From NCBI GenBank assembly GCA_015234495.1, contig JADGMZ010000363.1, positions 1 through 10,871 on the forward strand: a stretch of 10,871 bases of DNA, read 5' to 3'. Source of the DNA: Brevundimonas sp. (lineage in GTDB: Bacteria; Pseudomonadota; Alphaproteobacteria; Caulobacterales; Caulobacteraceae). The translations under genes and the position numbers were made by a program. Shown here one piece after another: positions 6,605 to 10,871 of this stretch. The notes beneath the pieces were generated by a model, which did not search any database, had not been told where the DNA came from, and saw nothing but the letters and a program-made list of their open reading frames with translations. Position 1 is the first letter of the stretch. Every line of letters starts with the position of its first letter.

Positions 6605-6609
6605 CTCCT
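6605..6609 (-). promoter_or_regulatory. Ribosome binding site fixing TTG 6596
   Basis: AGGAG on the minus strand, eight bases before TTG 6596, decides this start over the upstream in-frame TTG at 6620. Confidence 0.55.
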
Positions 6610-6654
6610 GCACCTGCCAATGGTTCATCGGCCCGCCGCGCAGGTCGCCGAAGG

Positions 6655-6669
6655 CGGGCGCGGCGCCCG
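6655..6669. repeat. GC hairpin between the two small hydrophilic genes
   Basis: CGGGCG (6655-6660) and CGCCCG (6664-6669) flank CGG, 53 bases after the stop of the upstream gene. There is no T-run, so termination would be partial at best. It could tune expression between the two genes. Confidence 0.25.
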
Positions 6670-6721
6670 TCCGGCGATCGGCGCCGTCACGCGGCGGCCC
6701 GGCCGTATCTCCGCCCATGGC

Positions 6722-6931
6722 TCAGCGGTCCTGCTGGTAGCCCTGGTGGGTGGTGTTCTGCTTGATGTCGCCGAAGCGGCCCTGCTGGGCGGTGTTGATC
6801 CCGGCGTCGCCCGGCTGGCCGTCGTGGATGTCGGTGCGGCTGTCGCGGCGATCGGCCTTGCCGCCGGCCACGTCCGCCTGCTCGCCGGCGAAGTTCCGCT
6901 GCTCCTTGGGAATTTTCGGGGCCTTGCTCAT
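6722..6931 (-). CDS. Small hydrophilic protein conserved in alphaproteobacteria (unnamed), stress-linked
   Basis: The protein has 69 residues from ATG 6931, with an excellent ribosome site (AAGGAG, six bases upstream). It begins MSKAPKIPKEQRNFAGEQAD and ends with QNTTHQGYQQDR. From memory this pattern recurs in short uncharacterised proteins of Caulobacterales and sphingomonads, but I cannot name the family. There are no TM or signal segments. Gly is about 13 percent and most residues are polar or charged, so it is probably disordered, cytosolic and hydrophilin-like. A perfect EcfG-type promoter begins 54 bases upstream of the start codon, which predicts induction under general stress. The gene lies 68 bases downstream of nadC on the same strand, but the promoter indicates independent control. 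Confidence 0.82.
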   Translation of the reverse strand: MSKAPKIPKEQRNFAGEQADVAGGKADRRDSRTDIHDGQPGDAGINTAQQGRFGDIKQNTTHQGYQQDR

Positions 6932-6960
6932 CGGTCGCTCCTTGAACTGCGTGTTCAGGA

Positions 6961-6985
6961 AACGGGACCCGGCGCCGGCTGTTCC
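6961..6985 (-). promoter_or_regulatory. EcfG/sigma-T-type promoter of the small hydrophilic protein
   Basis: On the minus strand GGAAC (6985-6981), a 16-base spacer and CGTT (6964-6961, followed by TC) match the EcfG consensus exactly. Transcription would begin near 6954, giving a leader of about 23 bases before ATG 6931. The spacer contains the ten-base palindrome CCGGCGCCGG (6969-6978), which could overlap a regulator site or end the nadC transcript. Confidence 0.85.
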
Positions 6986-6999
6986 TTACCGCCGCGCTT

Positions 7000-7857
7000 T
7001 CACAGGGCGTCGAGGCCGATGTCCAGCGACGGCGCCGAATGGGTCAGGGCCCCCACCGAGATGACGTCCACCCCGGTTTCGGCGATGGCGCGAACCGTCT
7101 CCAGCCGCACCCCGCCCGAAGCCTCCAGCACCGGCCGTCCATGCGGAGAGGCCGCGGCGCGGGCGACCGCCTCGCGCAGGTCGTCGAGGCTGAAATTGTC
7201 CAGCATGACCACGTCCGGACGCCCCGCCAGCGCCTCGTCCAGCTGATCCAGACCGTCGACCTCGATCTCGACCCGGACCAGATGACCGGCCGTGGCGCGG
7301 GCGCGGCGAATGGCCTCGCCGACCCCGCCGCACACCGCCACATGGTTGTCCTTGATCAGGATGGCGTCATCCAGGCCGAAGCGGTGGTTGGTCCCGCCGC
7401 CGCAGGCCACGGCGTGCTTCTCCAGCGCGCGCAGGCCCGGCGTGGTCTTGCGGGTGTCGGCGATGCGCGCCCCCGTCCCGGCCGTCGCCTCGACATAGGC
7501 CCGGGTCAGGCTGGCCACGCCGCACAGCCGCCCGAGCAGGTTCAGCGCCGTGCGTTCGGCCGCCAGGAAGGCGCGGGCGTCGGCCTCCGCCTCGATCAGG
7601 GCGGCGCCGGCCTCGAAGGCCTCGCCGTCCTGCACCTTCACCTCGACCCTCGCCTCGGGGTCCAGGGCCCGCAGCGCCAGCCGCACGCAGTCGACGCCCG
7701 CCATCACCCCTGCCTTGCGCGCCGCGAACACGGCCCGCATGCGCGCGCCCTCGGGGATGCAGGCCTGGCTGGTCAGGTCGCCGGCGCGGCCGAGGTCCTC
7801 GGCCAGGGCCATCCGCACCACCGGTTCGATCATCAGTTCGGGCAGGCGCCGGATCAT
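7000..7857 (-). CDS. nadC: Nicotinate-nucleotide diphosphorylase (carboxylating), quinolinate phosphoribosyltransferase
   Basis: NadC converts quinolinate and PRPP to nicotinate mononucleotide, CO2 and pyrophosphate, the third step of de novo NAD synthesis. From ATG 7857 the product is 285 residues, the normal length. Seen are the N-terminal domain (EPVVRMALAEDLGRAGDLT), the RKTTPGLR motif (Arg136, Lys137), KHAVACGGGTNHRFGLDD, ILIKDNH with Lys169, then EIEVD, VMLDNF, LEASGG and ISVGALTHS. These are the PRPP- and quinolinate-binding residues of the family, so it should be active. The start is ambiguous. ATG 7872 overlaps the nadB stop (ATGA), while ATG 7857 has a GGAG five bases upstream and gives the more typical N-terminus. 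It is the last gene of the nadA-nadB-nadC operon. No clear terminator follows. Confidence 0.96.
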   Translation of the reverse strand: MIRRLPELMIEPVVRMALAEDLGRAGDLTSQACIPEGARMRAVFAARKAGVMAGVDCVRLALRALDPEARVEVKVQDGEAFEAGAALIEAEADARAFLAAERTALNLLGRLCGVASLTRAYVEATAGTGARIADTRKTTPGLRALEKHAVACGGGTNHRFGLDDAILIKDNHVAVCGGVGEAIRRARATAGHLVRVEIEVDGLDQLDEALAGRPDVVMLDNFSLDDLREAVARAAASPHGRPVLEASGGVRLETVRAIAETGVDVISVGALTHSAPSLDIGLDAL

Positions 7858-7868
7858 CGGGGCTCCGT

Positions 7869-9371
7869 TCATTCGGCCAAGGCCGGGACGCGCCGGCGCA
7901 GGCGGGTGTGCCGCGCCTCGGCGGCGGCGGCCGGAAAGTCGCTGCGATAGTGGCCGCCGCGGCTCTCGCGCCGGGCCAGGGCCGAGTCGACGATCAGCCG
8001 CGCCGCCGCCGTCGGCAGGGCCCCCGGCGTCCGGGTCTCCAGCTCGTCCAGCACGCCCAGGGCGCGGGTCAGGCCGGCCGCGCTGCGCACCACCCCGGCC
8101 TCGGCGCTCATCGTCCGGCGCAGCCGCATCAGGTCGCCCGGCGACAGGTCCGCGGCGGGAACGGGGACGGTGACCGTCCCGGCGGCGGCCCGCGCCCCGG
8201 CGGCGGCCCGACCGGTGCGGCGGCCGAAGGCGGCGGCCTCGAGCAGGGAGTTGGAGGCCAGGCGGTTGGCCCCGTGCACCCCCGTGGCGGCGCATTCGCC
8301 GACCGCATACAGGCCCTCCAGGGTGGTGCGGCCGTCCGGGCGGGCGACGACGCCGCCCATGTGATAGTGGGCCGCCGCGGCCACCGGGATCGGCGTCTCG
8401 CGCGGGTCCAGACCGGCCCGCATGCAGGCGGCGAAGACGGCCGGAAACTCATGCGGAAAGGCCGCGCCGATGGCCGTCCGGGCGTCGAGGCTGGCCCCGC
8501 GCCCGCCGGCCCGCGCCGCGTGCACCGCCCGGGCCACGACGTCGCGCGGCTGCAGGTCGGCCTCTGGCGCCTCGCCCAGCAGGAAACGGCCTTCGCCGTC
8601 CACCAGCCGCGCCCCCTCGCCGCGCAGGGCCTCGGTGGCCAGCGGCATGGGATCGAGGCCGACGTCGATGGCCGTGGGGTGGAACTGGACGAACTCGGGA
8701 TCGAGGATCTCCGCCCCGGCCCGGTGCGCCAGCGCCATCCCCTCGCCCAGCAGCGAGGCGGGCGTGGTGGTCTCGGCGTACAGACCGCCGGCCCCGCCGG
8801 TGGCCAGCACCACCGCCGGCGCCAGCACCTCGACCAGACGGCCGTCGCGCTCGATCAGGGCGCCGCGCACCCGGCCGCCTGCGTCCTGGATCAGGCCGCG
8901 CAGCCGTCCGTCCTCCCAGATCTCGACATGCGGCGCGGCGCGCGCGGCCGCGACCAGGGCCGAGAGGATCGCCCGCCCCGCCCCGTCCCCGCCGACGCGG
9001 GCCACCCGGGCGCGCGAATGCGCCGCCTCCAGGCTGACGGCGAAGCCCCCCGCCGCATCGCGGTCGAAGGGCGCGCCGAGGGCGGCCAGCCACTCGACCG
9101 TGGCGCGTCCGTCGGCGGTCAGCAGCTGCGTCGGCTCCCCCTCGACCAGCCCCGCCCCCGCGGCGCGGGTATCGGCCGCGTGCAGCTCGGCCGCGTCGTC
9201 CCGCGACAGCGCCGCCGCCACCCCGCCCTGGGCCCAGGCCGAGGAGCAGGCCTGCAGCAGCGGCGCCGGCGTCACCACCAGCGTGCTGCGCGGCGCGGCC
9301 TCCAGGGCGGCCGAAAGTCCCGCCAGACCGCCGCCGATGATCAGCGGGCCGTCATGGACGATGCGGCTCAA
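7869..9371 (-). CDS. nadB: L-aspartate oxidase
   Basis: NadB oxidises L-aspartate to iminoaspartate using FAD, the first step of de novo NAD synthesis. The 500 residues start at TTG 9371, which overlaps the stop of the upstream protease gene (TTGA); no other start is near. The N-terminus has the FAD Rossmann motif (LIIGGGLAGLSAALEA), followed by CSSAWAQGGVAAAL, HSRARVAR and VVLATGGAGGLY. Catalytic-site landmarks of the succinate dehydrogenase/NadB family are His231 in FVQFHPTA, Arg250 in ALRGEGARLV, His335 in HYHMGGV and Arg370 in NRLASNSLLEA. The C-terminal helical domain ends with GGHYRSDFP, typical of NadB. It is slightly short for the family but complete. The usual GGHSRRR stretch reads AAHSRAR here, which I take as lineage variation. 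The weak ribosome site suggests translational coupling to the protease. Confidence 0.96.
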   Translation of the reverse strand: MSRIVHDGPLIIGGGLAGLSAALEAAPRSTLVVTPAPLLQACSSAWAQGGVAAALSRDDAAELHAADTRAAGAGLVEGEPTQLLTADGRATVEWLAALGAPFDRDAAGGFAVSLEAAHSRARVARVGGDGAGRAILSALVAAARAAPHVEIWEDGRLRGLIQDAGGRVRGALIERDGRLVEVLAPAVVLATGGAGGLYAETTTPASLLGEGMALAHRAGAEILDPEFVQFHPTAIDVGLDPMPLATEALRGEGARLVDGEGRFLLGEAPEADLQPRDVVARAVHAARAGGRGASLDARTAIGAAFPHEFPAVFAACMRAGLDPRETPIPVAAAAHYHMGGVVARPDGRTTLEGLYAVGECAATGVHGANRLASNSLLEAAAFGRRTGRAAAGARAAAGTVTVPVPAADLSPGDLMRLRRTMSAEAGVVRSAAGLTRALGVLDELETRTPGALPTAAARLIVDSALARRESRGGHYRSDFPAAAAEARHTRLRRRVPALAE

Positions 9372-10219
9372 CGGCCGAACTCGAAATAGCTGGAGCCGAG
9401 GTCCACGGCCCCCGCCAGCGAGCCGGTGACCGGCATCAGGGCGACCAGCGCCACCGCCGCGCAGGCCGCCGCCGTGACCACGAACAGGCCGACGCTGCGC
9501 GCCGACTCGCCGCCGCTCAGCGGCCGGCCGTCCGGACGCCAGGCGCCGCGCCGCAGGTGGCCGATCAGCGCCAGGGCCAGGAAGGCGGCGAAGATGTAGC
9601 TGCCGTTCATCAGTCCCCACAGCACCACCAGGCCGCCGACCAGCACCATGGCCGCGCGCTCCACCATCGGATGGATGCGCGCCAGCACCGGGCCCAGCGC
9701 CTTGGAGCCGTCCAGCGGCGGGGCCGGGGCGAGGTTGATCAGATTGATCATGGCGATGGCGAACACGCCCTCCAGCCAGGCCCCCTGGCCGGTCGCGATG
9801 AACCCGGCCAGGAAGGGAATGGCCGCCAGCAGGCCGAAGGCGGGGCCGGCCAGAGAGACCAGCACCCCGTGCCACTCGCTCTGCGGCAGGCGCTGGCTCT
9901 TCGCCACCCCGCCGAGGAAGGGGATGATGTAGATGCGGGCCGGGCCCATGCCGAGCCGGTTCATCGCCAGGACGTGGCCGTACTCGTGCACCAGCAGGCC
10001 CCAGATCAGGGCCACGGCGATCACCCAGCTGCCGGTGATCCACCAGATGAAGCCGCCCAGCAGGGCGGTGGAGATCACCGCCCAGACCGGGTTCTGGCCC
10101 TTGTCCAGCGGCGGTTCGGCGGCGCGGGCGGGGGCGGGCGGGGCCGGCGGCGCGGCGGCGGCCTCCTCCGGCTTGGGATCCCAGGGGCCGGGGCGGCGGG
10201 GGGCGTCGGTATCGCTCAT
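9368..10219 (-). CDS. Site-2 protease family protein (peptidase M50), intramembrane zinc metalloprotease
   Basis: The 283-residue protein should cut TM segments of other proteins inside the inner membrane. Residues 1-~40 are a Pro/Ala-rich cytosolic tail. TM helices follow, with the zinc-binding HEYGH at residues 78-82 (His78, Glu79, His82) in a helix starting LLVHEYGHVLAMNRLGMG. The LAGPAFGLLAAIPF segment comes next, then the second metal site NLAPAPPLDG with Asp170, the usual third zinc ligand. About six TM helices are predicted. There are no PDZ or CBS domains, so it is closer to a minimal SpoIVFB-like group than to RseP. The start ATG 10219 overlaps the stop of the micro-ORF (ATGA); GTG 10252 is less likely. 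The stop overlaps the nadB start. The substrate is unknown. Its place inside the NAD operon is the odd feature. Confidence 0.93.
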   Translation of the reverse strand: MSDTDAPRRPGPWDPKPEEAAAAPPAPPAPARAAEPPLDKGQNPVWAVISTALLGGFIWWITGSWVIAVALIWGLLVHEYGHVLAMNRLGMGPARIYIIPFLGGVAKSQRLPQSEWHGVLVSLAGPAFGLLAAIPFLAGFIATGQGAWLEGVFAIAMINLINLAPAPPLDGSKALGPVLARIHPMVERAAMVLVGGLVVLWGLMNGSYIFAAFLALALIGHLRRGAWRPDGRPLSGGESARSVGLFVVTAAACAAVALVALMPVTGSLAGAVDLGSSYFEFGR

Positions 10220-10329
10220 CGGTCCGACGTGGCCTTTTCCGGCCGCGGCCACAAGGCCAGCAGCGCGAGAAGTCGCAGGCTGCGGCGATCCAGCCGGGCC
10301 ACCGCCCGCACGGGCGGGACATAGCGCAT
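10216..10329 (-). CDS. 37-residue micro-ORF coupled between nadA and the M50 protease
   Basis: ATG 10329 overlaps the nadA stop as TGATG, and its TGA (10218-10216) overlaps the protease start as ATGA. A GGAG ribosome site lies eight bases upstream, inside nadA. The peptide begins MRYVPPVRAVARLDRRS, continues with a short hydrophobic run LRLLALLALW and ends PRPEKATSDR. It is strongly basic with a central helix-like hydrophobic patch, so it could associate with the membrane. I recognise no family. The exact fit at both ends and the good ribosome site argue that it is translated. It could be a real micropeptide, perhaps a protease partner or substrate, or merely a coupling ORF that carries ribosomes from nadA to the protease gene. 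The hydrophobic stretch is short for a full TM span. Confidence 0.6.
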   Translation of the reverse strand: MRYVPPVRAVARLDRRSLRLLALLALWPRPEKATSDR

Positions 10330-10871
10330 CAGATCAGCTCCACCGCCACGTGGTGGCGGGCCTTGACCATGTCGTAGCGGGCCGGAACCGCCGGCGGCGG
10401 CAGGTCGACCATCCGCTGGACGGCCAGACGGGCGCGTTCGGCGATCTCTTCGGGCACGGTGACCTCGAACTGCATGTTCACCAGGCAGTCGCGGATGTTC
10501 TCCAGCGTGATCCGCTTCATGTAGGGGCACAGGTTGCAAGGCCCGATGAACTGCACCCCCTCGACGTCGCCGGCGACGTTGGAAGCCATCGAGCATTCGG
10601 TGATCATCACCACCTGCTTCGGCTTGCGCGCCGTGACGTGGTTGATCATCGCCGCGGTCGAGCCGGCGAAGTCGGCCGCCGCCAGCACCTCTTCCGGGCA
10701 TTCCGGGTGGGCCAGGATCTCCGCATCGGGATAGGCGGCGCGCATCTCGGCGATGTCGGCGGCGGTGAAGCGCTCGTGCACCTCGCAGCGGCCCTTCCAG
10801 GCGATGATGCCGATGTTGGTCTGGGCCGCGACGTTGCGGGCCAGGTATTCGTCGGGGATCAGGATGACCCG
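10329..10871 (-). CDS. nadA: Quinolinate synthase, C-terminal half (truncated by window edge)
   Basis: NadA condenses iminoaspartate with dihydroxyacetone phosphate to quinolinate using a [4Fe-4S] cluster. The frame is open to the right edge; the visible 180 residues are about half of a typical enzyme. Conserved segments are PDEYLARN, the GRCEVHERF segment, AHPECPEEVL, TECSMASNV, GPCNLCPYMKRITLENI and the C-terminal VQRMVDL. The cysteines in GRCEVH, HPEC and CNLCPYM are at the places of the three cluster ligands, so the enzyme should be functional. CNLC supplies one extra cysteine near the last ligand. An apparent internal GTG at 10781 is not the true start. The gene is the most upstream visible member of the NAD operon; its TGA overlaps the micro-ORF ATG by one base. 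The promoter lies outside the window. Confidence 0.96.
   Translation of the reverse strand, partial: RVILIPDEYLARNVAAQTNIGIIAWKGRCEVHERFTAADIAEMRAAYPDAEILAHPECPEEVLAAADFAGSTAAMINHVTARKPKQVVMITECSMASNVAGDVEGVQFIGPCNLCPYMKRITLENIRDCLVNMQFEVTVPEEIAERARLAVQRMVDLPPPAVPARYDMVKARHHVAVELI
10338..10341 (-). promoter_or_regulatory. Ribosome binding site for the micro-ORF inside nadA
   Basis: GGAG on the minus strand sits eight bases before ATG 10329, within the last codons of nadA (preceded by GT as GTGGAG). It supports independent or re-initiated translation of the 37-residue ORF. Confidence 0.45.

Noticed and set aside
6655..6669. GC hairpin as a Rho-independent terminator
   Set aside because: No T-run follows in either direction, so it is kept only as a repeat.
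7873..8295. In-frame upstream extension of nadC into nadB
   Set aside because: It is a shadow of the nadB C-terminus. NadC homology begins at 7857-7872.
9372..10322. In-frame upstream extension of nadB through the protease region, giving an 817-codon frame
   Set aside because: The extension is out of frame with the HEYGH protease and reads as Arg/Gly/Pro-rich noise. NadB homology begins at the TTG at 9371.

Overview
The window is very GC-rich, tightly packed chromosomal DNA with strong third-position GC bias. It looks like an alphaproteobacterium, most likely Caulobacterales and possibly Brevundimonas-like. The grounds are a SleB-type cell wall hydrolase, a DUF6481 protein, EcfG-type (sigma-T) promoters of the form GGAAC-N16-CGTT, and frequent TTG starts. 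The species call is inference. I see no mobile elements, CRISPR arrays, tRNA or rRNA.

Left part (1-4436). A truncated minus-strand gene with a signal peptide runs off the left edge. Divergent from it is a 1219-residue membrane-bound hybrid histidine kinase: about four TM helices, PAS x3, GAF, PAS, HisKA, HATPase and a C-terminal receiver. A perfect EcfG-type promoter lies directly upstream and forces the start to TTG at 411. The kinase converges, with only 3 bases between stops, on a DUF6481 protein.

Middle part (4533-6931). A 61-residue glycine-zipper lipoprotein has its own perfect EcfG-type promoter and a terminator-like hairpin. A 445-bp divergent spacer separates it from a SleB-family cell wall hydrolase. 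Two small, very hydrophilic, glycine-rich proteins follow on the minus strand. The first of these is preceded by a third perfect EcfG-type promoter. Together this suggests a small general-stress-response neighbourhood: sensor kinase, envelope lipoprotein and hydrophilin-like proteins.

Right part (7000-10871, minus strand). This is a compact NAD biosynthesis operon: nadA (C-terminal half only), a 37-codon ORF not matching any family I know, a site-2 protease (M50), nadB and nadC. Every junction is a start/stop overlap (TGATG, ATGA, TTGA, ATGA), which implies translational coupling. NadB oxidises L-aspartate to iminoaspartate, NadA condenses this with dihydroxyacetone phosphate to quinolinate, and NadC converts quinolinate and PRPP to nicotinate mononucleotide. 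The intramembrane protease and the micro-ORF between nadA and nadB have no obvious role in that pathway and are the most intriguing part of the operon.
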